A DNA stretch of 64,000 bases. Origin: Chamaea fasciata. Taxonomy: Eukaryota; Chordata; Aves; Passeriformes; Sylviidae. A program made the position numbers and the translations under genes. The notes beneath the pieces are model-generated. The model did not search any database, was not told the DNA's origin, and worked only from the letters and a program-made list of their open reading frames with translations. The stretch covers positions 112,579,745 through 112,643,744 of the forward strand of contig JARCOQ010000002.1 of the NCBI GenBank assembly GCA_029207755.1. Direction: 5' to 3'. Positions 11,263 to 23,000 of this stretch are shown piece after piece; position 1 is the stretch's first letter, and each line of letters starts with the position of its first letter.

Positions 11263-14200
11263 TTTCATGATGAAAACTACAAGCCATCATGCCTCCTCTG
11301 GGATTTTAACTCGACCCAAGGGCACCTCTTTCTTTTCCCTTTTTTTCTTGTCCTCAGTAAAGAGCACAACCATTCCACACCAGTAACATTCATGTGCCAC
11401 TCAAAACCATGTCCTGCCGTGCTTTCATGATTTCTCCCAAAGCACCCACTTAAAATAGGGCTTGTAATTCTACTCTGCTTGCTGGAGCATGCCACACAGT
11501 GAACTATGACAAAGTAAAAGAAGTTTTTATCCCCTTGCAGAGGCCAGGAATAGGAATCATCCCATTACCTGCTCAGGAGCTGTTGCCACACATCACAATG
11601 TAGATGTAGAAGTCCACCCTATCTCACCCCTGAGCTTGTACCATATCTCTTAATTCTCTTTATTATTTTGTCCCACACATAATAAACCCTCCAGAAAATA
11701 ATCTGCTAGACAGTGCTTAAAAAAAAAAGAAAAAAAAAGAGATTCAAAGAAGTGCTGCTTCTTGTTAGGGATTAGCAGCTAGAAATCATTTGGGTAACAG
11801 CTCTTCTTTTTTCAAGCTGGTTAATAGATAGGAAAATTAGTTGGCAATTTAAATGCTGCCTCATTTAACACAACGATTCCTAATTACATTATCAGCCCAT
11901 CTGGCAAGAATTGCTTACAACCATCACACAGAAAAGAAAACACCAATAACTATATGCTGTGTTTGCCCACAGTTATTACGTGTTATTATTGGCACTGACT
12001 GTCAGTCAGGTTATTTCAGCAATTTGTTTCTACAAATTAGTAATGTTACAATATACAGTGGCTTTTTAAACACAGACATGCTGTATGTTTTTTTTTTCTC
12101 CCCTGTGTTACTTAGAGTTAGCATTTAACAGCCTACTTTCTAATAAAAAAAAGTATCAGAAGGCTAGGCTTTAATATAGATTCTTCATCTGTTCCTCTGA
12201 AGATGCAGAAATAAAAGCAATTTAAAAGATGAGTTAAGAGAAAATTTTGGAAGCATTTCTGGATGCAGAGGACTGCAAAGTCAGACATAAACTTGAAAAA
12301 CCCCCACAAAGATTTCTGTTTGCAGAATACGATGTACTCTGTTTAAAAGGTAACACTGAAAACAAAACCAGGTAAAGTTGTTGGACTGGCACACTGCCCA
12401 TGAACACTGGGGCAGGGATGGACTCTCCCATTTCTCACTGCTCGCAAGCAGCCCCTGCACTGGAGGAACATCTCACCCCAAAGCCAAATGAGCCTCTGCT
12501 GCTTGGATGGAATCATAATTGACCTTGGGGGAGGTGAAGAAGGAGGAGGAGGAGGAGAAGGAAGGCAGATCCACCATTTACGCCAAGTCCAGGAGAAATA
12601 TCTCCAGTGTTGCCCTGAGTGAGGTCACCTCACCAGAGAAAACAGATCCATCTGCTCCTACCTCCAAAAAAACCCCCTCCCATGGTCACAAGAAGGGTTC
12701 ACCCATGCAGCCAAGATAAGAGAGGCATTGTGAGGAAAGAGAAAAAAAAGAATGAGATTAATTTTCTAATGATGTTTGTTCAGCAGGTGGTGCCCACATT
12801 TTGCTGCAGCTCCAGGGATGAAAAGAAAGGTGATTTATTGCTGCACGAAAACGTGGGCAAACCAGAAGGTCAAGTTTATCACCAAAGATAATTCCTGCTT
12901 TCACAACAACAGCAGAAGTCTGTCACAGAAACTGTGCTGTGTTTGTAGTCTGGGGAGTTCACAGGAGAACGAGTGGCAGCAGCAGACCAACCTCTCTCTG
13001 CTGCCACTCCCCTCACTCCATTCCCAAATGGTGCCAGGACCTGGGATTTACATTTGCTGCCTTCACATTCACTCTCTTCCCCAGCCACTCAAAACATCTC
13101 TTCCCAAACTCTCACACCCTCACTGGGCCCAGCAGAAGACCAAGAGTTTTTCCCCTCAATCTTTCCACGATCTGCAGTGCTAGACTGGAAGGAGTATTTC
13201 TTTTTTTCCTGCCTGAAAAGCAGTAATCTCTTTCTTTGCCAGGAGATTACAAAGCACTATCTGGATTAGCCAATCTCTCCGTGTTTAAGAGCACTGCATG
13301 CTTCTGTAGTGGAGATTTGTATAAAAAACACAAATGCTCAAATGACAGATTGCTCTGAAGTATAAACTTGCTAAACTAAATTGTGAGTTGAAATATGAAC
13401 ATCTGACTGCGGGACTGATGAATAGTCATTTTGAAGAAAAATATTACAGGAAGTGCTTTATATATATTATCATTTTGACAATAAGGGAAGGCTATTATGG
13501 TTTAAAGACAAAAAAAATAGTCAGCCAATCAATCCTGGTAACAAAACAAAATATCTATTCCTCATTTCTACGCTCTCCTTCCTGCCAATGTCCTCAGTTC
13601 CCTAAACATTAGCATTCTTTCTGCACATGCCATCTCATGTGCTATCTTATTTTTCAGGCTGAAATTTATTTGCTGTGTCTAGATTTATCATACAACACAT
13701 CCATCCTATTCATGCTATATGAACATGCTTTGCTGTTGAACATGAGCCATTACTTGCTTATCTTAGAGCTGTGTGAATCGTAGCAATTTTGTCTCGTTGC
13801 CTTTTCAGAAAAGATTAACCTTTTTTTCCCTCTTTTTTATTTTTTCCTCCCCTCCAGGTATGAATTTCTCTCCTACCTCACACCCTATAGCAGACAAAAC
13901 CAGGTGTGTGAAGCAATCCTGTATTCACATAAACCAGCTGCAGCTCTGCTCTAAGCACTGGGTTTTAAGAAAAATCTGGACTAATTAGAGAGTAACAACA
14001 ATAATCTAGAGGTCTAGAAAAAAAAAATTACCTGTAAAAAAGCGTTTACAGGCTTTAAACGGTTTGAGGAGAAAAAAGAAAAGTGTGATAGTCTTTTAAC
14101 AGATGTAGGGGTGCCACAGAGACCCCCAGGGAGCCAAACCTTTCAGAAGGAAGGGGCTGCATGGAAGTCAAGAGGTGCCTTCACCAGCCTTCCCCAGGGA

Positions 14201-15484
14201 AACCACCAACATTTAGCCACAAGCAGAGCCGGTGCTTACTGAGAGCAGCAGAAATCCTCCCAAAGTTGAGTGAGGAAAGTCTGTATATTTGCTGTACTTA
14301 CACCACACACATTCTTGAGTGGAAAGATAATGAGTGCCTAGATAAACGGAGGATTAACAAAACCCCCACAAACACTCTGAAATCCAGGAACAAATGCATG
14401 AGACATCAGCTAAGTGCACACAAAGCTCTTGTTAAATCCAAAAGCCGGTTTCCACCTGTTAGTAGGTGTAAAGGAACTAAATTAATCAATTTTCTGGTAA
14501 TTACAGCACAGCACTGACGAGACAGGGAGGCTGTAAGCCAAATGTCACTGGGAGCAACTCTCACATTTAACTGCAAGCCTCGAGAGGAATCCCAGTGCCC
14601 ACGCAGCCTTGGTTTAGAGACAGGTTAAGTCTAAGCCCTGTGCCACGTCCTAAATTAGCAAGAGTCTCATGCAGAGCTCACCCCTCCCTCCCTGGTGAAC
14701 AGGGTGACTTAAGGTGCTGGAGAGACAGCTAGAAAGTCAATAATTCCACAACTAAAAGGAGCTTAATTTTTGGAGATGTGCTTGTGAATGGCATCACCCA
14801 TTTCAGAGGCTCCTTCTCAGCACAAAACCCTTTCTCCCTTGGAAACCACAGACTGTCACCACCACAGAGTGTCACCACCACAGGGCAGACTTGCTGGGCA
14901 GTGTCCAGCAGGATTTTGAGCTCTTTGGGACAATGGCCAGGCACATTAGATGGAGCTAAGGATGCTCTAGGAGGACCTGAGGAGGGAGAGAACTCCACAG
15001 TAAACAGGGCTCTGTCTGAGGTTAAATGTCTGCTGTGGCTGTTCTGCTCACCAGCACTACCCAGGGCATGATCTTTCTAAAAAGTATAATCATGTCAAAG
15101 AATTTCACAGGCTGGGCTTATTTAACAGAGTAGAAAAAAAAAAAAAGGAGAAATCACGCTACTACATTACCTTTCAGAATACAATATTAAGGAGGGCTTT
15201 TTGCCCTTTTTTATTTTTTTTCATTGGGTTAAGGAAATGAAATCGGTAAGCCTACATTAATGTATTATACCCAGTGAATGATTACAGTTAGAAGCTGCAT
15301 TCAGTTCAGAATTTCAATTTTCCAAGGCTTTTGCTCTCCAAAATTAGCTTCCAATTTATTTTGTCAGGTCATTCTTTTCTTTTCCTCTATCGCTCATTAG
15401 ACTTGGCGAAACTGCTGTCAAATAAAAAAAAAATAAAGGCATTTTCAACTCTTCTTCTCTACCTAGCTTCAAAAGTCCTGCAGT

Positions 15485-15504
15485 ACAACAACAACAACAA
15501 CAAC
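15485..15504. repeat. (CAA)n microsatellite
   Basis: About six ACA units followed by an A-rich tail. A similar short ACA run lies at 23373-23393. Confidence 0.85.
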
Positions 15505-16013
15505 AAAAAACAAACCAGCTTGTTTTGAAACTAAATCAACAACACTCCAACTGCAGTAGGACCAAAACAGTTTTATACATTTGTACAGAGCCAAGCCATG
15601 CCAGGCAAACTCAAGAAGGCTTGAAGTGACTAATCATTAAACCTTCCTCACCCTGTAGGTGAGTCATTGCCCATGTTTACTGTGCCATCTGGAAATAACA
15701 AAATTCATCAGGGAAATGAAGCCCATACCTAATGTTCTTGAGCTTAGGCTAGGAGGTATCCTTAGCGCTGCTGTTTTTTTGGTAATCTCCTTTCTGCCAA
15801 AGACACCACAGTACCCTCGTCCTTCAGCAGCAGGCAGAAACCCTGCAGGAGAGGCTCAGTCCCACTCCTGTATTCCTAATTTCTTTCAAAGGTCTCCTTC
15901 ACACCAAAGATCTGAACTTCAGACTCAATTTTAAATAAGATCCCAGCTTTCAGTTGCACTGGAGATGTGAAACCATGTGCCAAAGCTGCTCCTTCAATAC
16001 TCTAAGAAGGTGT

Positions 16014-16026
16014 TTTGTTTTGGTTT

Positions 16027-16062
<36 letters not shown>

Positions 16063-16085
16063 TTTTGTTTTGTTTTGTTTTGTTT
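16014..16085. repeat. Poly-T tract followed by (TTTTG)n
   Basis: A long T run is followed by five or more TTTTG units. It ends about 20 bases before the CR1 at 16.1 kb. Confidence 0.9.
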
Positions 16086-16105
16086 CTTAGAGAGACTCTT
16101 TAAAA

Positions 16106-16372
16106 GAACATGGGGAATGGCTTCAAACTGAAAGAGAGTAGGGTTAGGTGGGATATTAGGGAAAACTTCTTCCCTGTGAGGGTGAGCAGGCCCTGGCAAA
16201 GGGTGCCCAGAGAAGCTGTGGCTTCCCCTGGATCCCTGGCAGTGTCCAAGGCCAGGTTGGACACTGGGGCTTGGAGCAACCTGGGACAGTGGAAGGTGCC
16301 CATGGCAGGGGTGGAACTGGATGATCTTGAAGCTCTCTTCCAACCCAAGCCATTCCATAATTCTATGATTTG
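16106..16372 (+). mobile_element. CR1 fragment with intact 3' end
   Basis: It runs from GGGGAATGGCTTCAAACTGA to AAGCCATTCCATAATTCTAT, ending in the octamer-like ATTCTATGATT of CR1. Confidence 0.9.
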
Positions 16373-16916
16373 AAGCAGTGAAAAAAAGCCTTTTTTTAAA
16401 AAAAAAAAAGGCTGTATTTCAGAGGCAAATAGAAAGAAAATAAAACTTGCAGGACAACAAAAAATCAGATTTTTCAGAAGGCAGCATTCCAGGTCTGATC
16501 TCTTAACTCTCCTCCCCCCTACACCTTGCTCTTGTAGTGACACGATTCTTTCCAGGTTTTTTCTCCCCTCCTCTGTCAAGATGTTGGTTTTGGAGATGAG
16601 TGTTTGTTAGCAAAGGTTTTTCAAAGCCTGGAGAGCTGTGAGGAGGAGAGGTGAAAGCAGGACACTCCTGACTCATCAGGTCTATCCGTTCTCCCTGGAA
16701 TGAGCTCTTCTTCCCAGCAGCACTTCCATCCCCACACTGTGGGGCACCACTCATTAGAGCATCCTTCTGGCTGCACTTCCTGCAGCTTTCAGGAATTCCT
16801 CCTCATGTTTTCTTGGTGCTTCTCTTCAAGGACACTGAATGCTTAGACACATTTTCCAGTCTGTTCTCCTCAAACGCTCTAACAAACCCAAAGTGAGCAG
16901 GTTTCCCCTGGGTTTT

Positions 16917-17464
16917 TGTTGGAACCCTGGGCACTGAGAATTTCAGACTTTCTGTGCTGACAGGCATTGACCCCCAAGAGAAAACTACATTTGACCTGAG
17001 GCCATGGAGAAGGCTTCCAAAATTGAGGGACAGCACTGAGATTATGGGTGTGTAGTTTGAATAGAAGTGTGTAATATAACAGGGTGAAAAATTTAGAATT
17101 TTAGGTTTTAGAATATAGTATTATATATAAAGCAACATGAGGGTTTTATGGTGTAGGCTAAGTCCTTCTTTCTCACCTTCTTCTTCATGGTCTGGGTCGT
17201 GTTTTGTAATTGGGTAGAAGAGTCCGCATTGCGGGTCACGGGTGGTTGGTTATTGGGTTAAAGGTAAAAATAATTTAGGTGTCATTTCTTAATTGGACAG
17301 TTTGTGCTTAAAAGACCTTGGAAAGATCTGGAGACAGAGCCATTTTTCACTTTGCTAGCTAGAACTCACAACTTGTGAGACTGTACTGTAGATAAGAATT
17401 AATAAACATCTGAGTCCAAACACGAACTCTGTCTCTCCAGCATTTAATCCCAGCTCTAACAACA
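16917..17464 (+). mobile_element. Solo LTR, family A copy 2
   Basis: This 548-base element starts TGTTGGAACCCTGGGCACTG and ends CTCTAACAACA, giving inverted ends TGTTG/CAACA. It has a TATTATATATAAAG TATA-like box and AATTAATAAACATC as a polyadenylation-type signal. It is in the same orientation as the 7.6 kb copy. The 8.7 kb between the two contains no gag, pol or env, so they are two solo LTRs rather than one provirus. No target duplication was seen. Confidence 0.8.
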
Positions 17465-19065
17465 GAATGAAGACAAGAAAAACCCACAGGTTTTCTCTCT
17501 CTACACACCACAACAGTGAAGAAACCAACCTTCCCAAACCATGGATGAGATGCCATGGGAACACCCAGCTTGCTGCTTTAGACAAGTTCAGGGCTCTGAA
17601 AGCAGCCCGTCCCTCCTGGAGGCCAGGAAAATACAGACATTCCCGTGCTCACCCAGTGAGACCCCTGGATCAGCCAGGATAGTTGGGTATGGAGAGGTGA
17701 ATAAACAAGCACACACCTTGGAAAGCCAGCTCTGAACTCCCTGTACTTCAAGGCATGACCTCTGCTATAAAAATGCCATGACTTGTTCTTCAAGTTGCCT
17801 GATTTGCAGCACTGCCAGCTTTTATTTAACAGGAGATCTGGGTTGTGTCAGCCTGAAAAGGGCAATCCCACCCTCTTAACTACCTTGAACCACCTCTTCC
17901 TCACCTGTCATAGCAGCTCCCACCTCTTTCCTCCCTTTCTGCCCAGGAACAGCCACCATCCCACACTTTCACACACCTGCTGGGGCTGGTAGGATGGTAA
18001 GGGGACAAGACTGGATCTGCTGGTGCACGCAAGGGAAGGAAGGAAAGATCAGGATAAAACCCACGAGTTCATCTATGTCAGGCACAAAGACTGGAATTTG
18101 GTTGTTCTGATCATGTTTCCTGTTAGAAAAGTGCCACAACTCTGGGGAAAAAGTGTGGGGCCAGGCAGCTTCCCACTGCTCCGTGCCATCTTTGGAGGCC
18201 ACAGGAATGTGCACAGGCAGTCCCAGGTCCCAGAGCACAAACAAGGTGATGCAACTCCAGTGGTTTTATTTCCCTGGCAATTAATAAAGGGGATATAACA
18301 GATGGAAGGCTTTTGCTCCCCATTGCACCTGACCTATTTAGGATATTGCCGAGCAGAGTTTGATTGTCATCATGGGTGTTCCTTGGAATTATACAAGGGA
18401 GTTCAAAGGCACAAACAGAAAACAGCTTTATACTCCACATTAGCAGGAAGGACTATTTGATTGGGGGGGAAAAAAAGAAAAGGAAAAAAAAAAAAGCTGT
18501 TTAGCAATGTCATAATGCTGTGTTTGATTTATTAAAAATAAGAACCAAGCTTTTTATTAATATTTGTTTTAATGTTTTGACTTAAAAATTTGGTAGGAGA
18601 ATTTAAAAGGCAGTTTTGATTCTCAAGTGAAACAAGATATGCTTTTTTTTTAAAAAAAATCCCTTTTTTGAAAGCAGCACTGTTTTCCCCCTGCTTTTGG
18701 AGTCGATTATTTCTCTCTCCTTCTCAAACATTCATACTTTACTCTTTCCCCTGGCTAATACTGGGGAAGCAGCAGCTCTGGGAAATGAACCAGCTTCGCC
18801 CGTGGCTCATACATCATTACAATTGTTAACCAAGTTCCACTATAAAAATCTTGATTACACAGGAGAACACAGAAGCATGCAGGAACACAGCTTCATTTCC
18901 AGATACCAGATTGAGTTTGTAGGGCAGGAAGTTAAAGGACTTTGTTATGCTCTCGGGTTGATAAAGTCCGCCAGGGCACACCATAACAGCATACGTCAGA
19001 CAGCTCCCTACAATCCATTCCTCCACAAAGCAACAATCCCAGTGTAGGAACAAGCTCCCTTCTAC

Positions 19066-19158
19066 TCTGGCCAAGGGTTGCATCCCTCTCTGTGTGATGG
19101 GAGGTGGAATTGGATAGTCTTGAAGGTCCTTTTTGACCCAAACCATTCTATTCATACC
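19066..19158 (+). mobile_element. Short CR1 3' end
   Basis: Only the terminal part remains: GATGGGAGGTGGAATTGGAT, then CTTGAAGGTCCTTTTTGACC, then CAAACCATTCTATTCATA. Confidence 0.7.
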
Positions 19159-19889
19159 ACTGGACCTGATGGTGCTCAGGGCACTGGAATTGTGGAATTT
19201 TGCCCCCTGGCAACAGCAAATGCTCTTGTGTACACCTGCCATGGAGAAAAGCTCCCAAAGCTGGACAAAAAGCTGCAGGTAGCACCCACTGGCATCTGGT
19301 CACTTGCCAGTGACCAAAGGTCAATCAAGGTAAACCTGAAGGGTCAGCAGAGTGCAAATAAAAGTTTCTTTTAGCTGGAACAGGTAGCACACGCAAGCGA
19401 TCATAACCACAGCTCCTGAGAAATTCTGTAAACTCTCCCCATCCCCCTACATTATCTCAGCAGTTCAAATGCAAAAATCTGGCACTTTGGATCATGTGAA
19501 ATGTTTGTGTTATCCCCTGAAGGACTTTGCTTCTGAGAAGTAATGAGAAGATTATTCTCTGACAGTTAAGCTGAAGCACTGTGACTGCATCAGATGTTAC
19601 ATTGCTCCAGCAGCTCCCAGACTTTTGGGAAGTGTGTGACCACCTTTGAACTCCTCTGTCTTATTTGCAACCCGAGAATCGCTAAGAAAAAAAATGAATG
19701 AATTAAATAAAAATCTCTTTAGTCGCAGAAAAAGGTAGGATTGATGAATCATTTTCTGACATGCCTCACACTTCACTCTTTCCTCTAGCAGACATCTACC
19801 AGGCAGCACAGTGAATAAAAGCGCAGCTTTTCCAAACCATGCTTAAGCAGCACAGTAGTACTGCCCTGAAGAGCTCAAGCTCTGGCTTA

Positions 19890-20032
19890 AATCACAGAAT
19901 CATGGAATCATGGAATGGTTTGGGTTGGGAGGGACCTCAAAAATCATCTCATTCCAACCCCCTGCCACGGGCAGGGAACCTTCAACTAGACCAGGTTGCC
20001 AAAAGCCCCATCCAACCTGGCCTTGAAAAGAT
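19890..20032 (-). mobile_element. CR1 fragment
   Basis: This is an inverted CR1 3' end. On the plus strand it reads AATCACAGAATCATGGAATC, then GGTTTGGGTTGGGAGGGACC, then CCTGCCACGGGCAGGGAACC, and is truncated after the CCTGGCCTTG segment. Confidence 0.9.
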
Positions 20033-23000
20033 GCCACAACTGTTAATTTCTTATAGTGCAGACACTGACAGTCAGGGTTTCTGTATCAACAGGTATCATC
20101 ATGGAATTTTGGAAGTAAAGTTTTCATTTACACAGAAAAAAAAAAAAAAAGAAAGGTGAGGAAAAAACCTCCCTCGAGATTTCACAAAGTCACAATTTTG
20201 AAAACAGATCCAAATCCCGCAGTCAAAACAAAACACCCCAGTATTTTATTTTCTATGCCAAAACTATTGCTGCCAATGGCATTCCTCAAATTCTTTTCTT
20301 TCCGAATGCCACAATAAAATTTTCAAGTTGGCACATGCAGGACTCCAGCTCCACATGATGACAACGCAGGTAAGCCTTTTGTTCCTGCGGAAACCCCAAA
20401 TCCTGATCTTCTCTGGCATGGAGCTTCTTATGGAAGCAAAGTAGGAAGCAGAAAGAGCCTGGGTGGTGAAAAAACTCTCACATCTGGCCCTGACCTGAGC
20501 CTGAGCACTGGGTGGGCTCCAAGGTGCTCTTCTAAGAGCCACTCTCACAGGCAGATCCACTCACAAATATCAAGGAATTATCTGAGAGATGGCTGCCAAA
20601 AGCATCCAATTATTTTTCCCCCGTCAAATGGCAGGAGCTGGCCTTTAATCCCTCCCTCAAGTGGAAAGGTGACTCTCAGTTCTTGAGTTGTCTTGTCTTT
20701 TTCTTTAAAGCAAAAATGCCAGTTTTTGGAGTCTTGAATCCCTAAGGACAGATTCTTCTCTGTATGTAGGGAGGAGAAGCTTACCAAGTGTTACTGCAGC
20801 CATTAATACCTTTTCTCTTTTAAAATAAGACCAGACTAGGATATGAGACCAGCATTTTCCCTGAACACATGCAATCAAGCTGAACAGCAGTTTTTGCTAG
20901 TAAATAGGTACAAAAGTAAGCCAACCATAAAGCTAAATAAAATCAACTAATTTTAGTACTTGCAAGCTGAGCAAAGAGGACAAAATCTACAAGTAATTTG
21001 TTTTTCACAATATCAAATTATTAGTAAGCAGCAGTAGGGGGAAAAAAGGATTACAGAGTGCAATTACTGTCTTAACAGATTCCCTTCAAAAGGGCCTAAT
21101 TATGACACATTAATTGTATTCAGCGAATTGTAATTTTCACTCAAATAAGATCATTTTCCCCCATCTAGCTTGTTTTCCTCAAATTTCCCTCCCCATGACG
21201 CCCCGCAGGTTTCATCTGTTAGAGAAGGACTCCGAAAAAAAACCCCAAATAAAAGTCTAGAACATCTGTCCCCAGCTGCCCTCCCCATAAAATACTCTTA
21301 GACGTAAAAAAGGCAGCCAGAGCAGTAGGAAAGTCAGGCAAAACAAAGAATGAGGGAAGAACTCTGAGGGAGGAGTGAGAACAGGGGGGAAAAGGTGTTA
21401 TTTTATCAGCCTTTGGCAAAAGAGGGAGCAAACATTGACTCTGGCCCGAGGCTCTCTGGAGGCTCCAGGGCTGACTTTGCTACGTGGCTGCTCTGGGACA
21501 CGCACAGCCGCAAGTCCATGGGACAGCCCCTCCTGGAGCAGGGCTGCTGAACAGGCTGGGCCTATGGGCAGCAGCAGCTGCCGTGGGCAAACTTTCACCC
21601 TAAAGGGGAGAGGTTTTCAGAGCACCCTGGAGAGGCTCTCAGGTGATCCCAGGCTGCTGCATCCCTCGCTGTGCTGCAGGTGCCAGCGCAGCGGAACCAG
21701 AGCTGGGAGGGTTGCTGCAGACTCGAGCTTCCTCAGGTGCTGCCAGTGGTCGAGGAGCTCTCTGAGTGTTCCAAGTCAAGGGAAAAGCACAGTGGGTTGC
21801 TCATGCTGAGGTTCTCCTCTCAGCTGGGCTGTTACCAGCCGCAGTGAGCCGCGTCCTGCCAGCCCAGCTCCTCACCGCGATCCAGTCGCGCGGCGGCCTG
21901 TGATGGAGGCAGAAAGGAAAGTAAAATCTATCTAAGTAAGATCTATCTAGTCCTGGGCCACCCGAGGTGCTTTGAAGGGCACTGAGCTGATGGACACAAA
22001 TGCAGGTGTAAAAGTGACCCTAGAACACGTTCTGTGCTTGCTTCATCAGCTTGGATCTACAGCGCAAACCCAGGCTGGAAAGCAGCAAGAGGTAGGACAG
22101 GCCTGTCAATAGCAGGAAAAAACACTTCCTTTTTAAGGCAACTGAGAGCTGCCTCCTTTGCTTTGAAGATTTGATCTCAAGCCCTAATCTATGCTGAAAT
22201 AGAAGCAACAAGTTCCTTCACTTATTTACACGAGTTGTTTGCACGATTAAATCTGTATTTTGCAGGCAGTAGGAAAAGGGGGAGAGAGGTCTGTCCGACT
22301 CACGCTGGAGAGGCACACGTGGGAGCCATTGTACCAGCTTCCTTTTTCAAACAGAGCTGTGCTTGACAATGACCAGACAACACTTCAGGTCAGACTCGTT
22401 TCACTTACACTGAGTGAGGAAATTTCAAAGATAATAATATGTGGAGGCAATGTAATAGCTGAGGTGTCCTCACATATACTCGAAGTCGTAAGAGCTCTTC
22501 AAGAAAATGAAGACCCCTGCAAGGTGTAGTGGCTTTTACATCTGTCTTGCCAGATGCAATCCCTAGGCTCACAGTCCTCTAGTTAGAGAGGGGAGAGAAA
22601 GGGAAAAAAACCCCACAAAACAAAAACCCAAACAAGAAGAGAAAGATTTCTTCCTTAATAATCCAAATGAACCAAACACATGGAAATTCCACTCGGGCTT
22701 TCTTTCGCCCACTGATTCATTTTCATCTCATTTCTACCTCAAATCCCAAAACTAATTTACACTTTATTCAGGCAAAACACTTATTTGCTCACCCTCTACT
22801 TTCTCCTTTCCAGATTTAACTGATGCTTTTTCCTTGATAAGGAATGAAATGCAAAGTGGTAGAAAATGCGAGCCTGACACCTATTTCCACCACCCCTGCT
22901 CTTCACAACAGCTCTTCTGCCCTGACCCACCAGGATGTGAATTCAGGATTGCCACAGCCAGAGACCCTGGATAATAAAGCTTCCATCACTTCTCTGAAGA

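Noticed and set aside
14161..14517. 118-codon ORF with ATG in intron 1
   Set aside because: No family resemblance, cysteine/lysine/threonine mix without structure, no splice sites. Its length is within chance for 23 kb of intron.
8192..16916. A full provirus between the two family A LTRs
   Set aside because: The interval holds CR1s, another solo LTR and ordinary intron sequence, with no gag, pol or env similarity seen.
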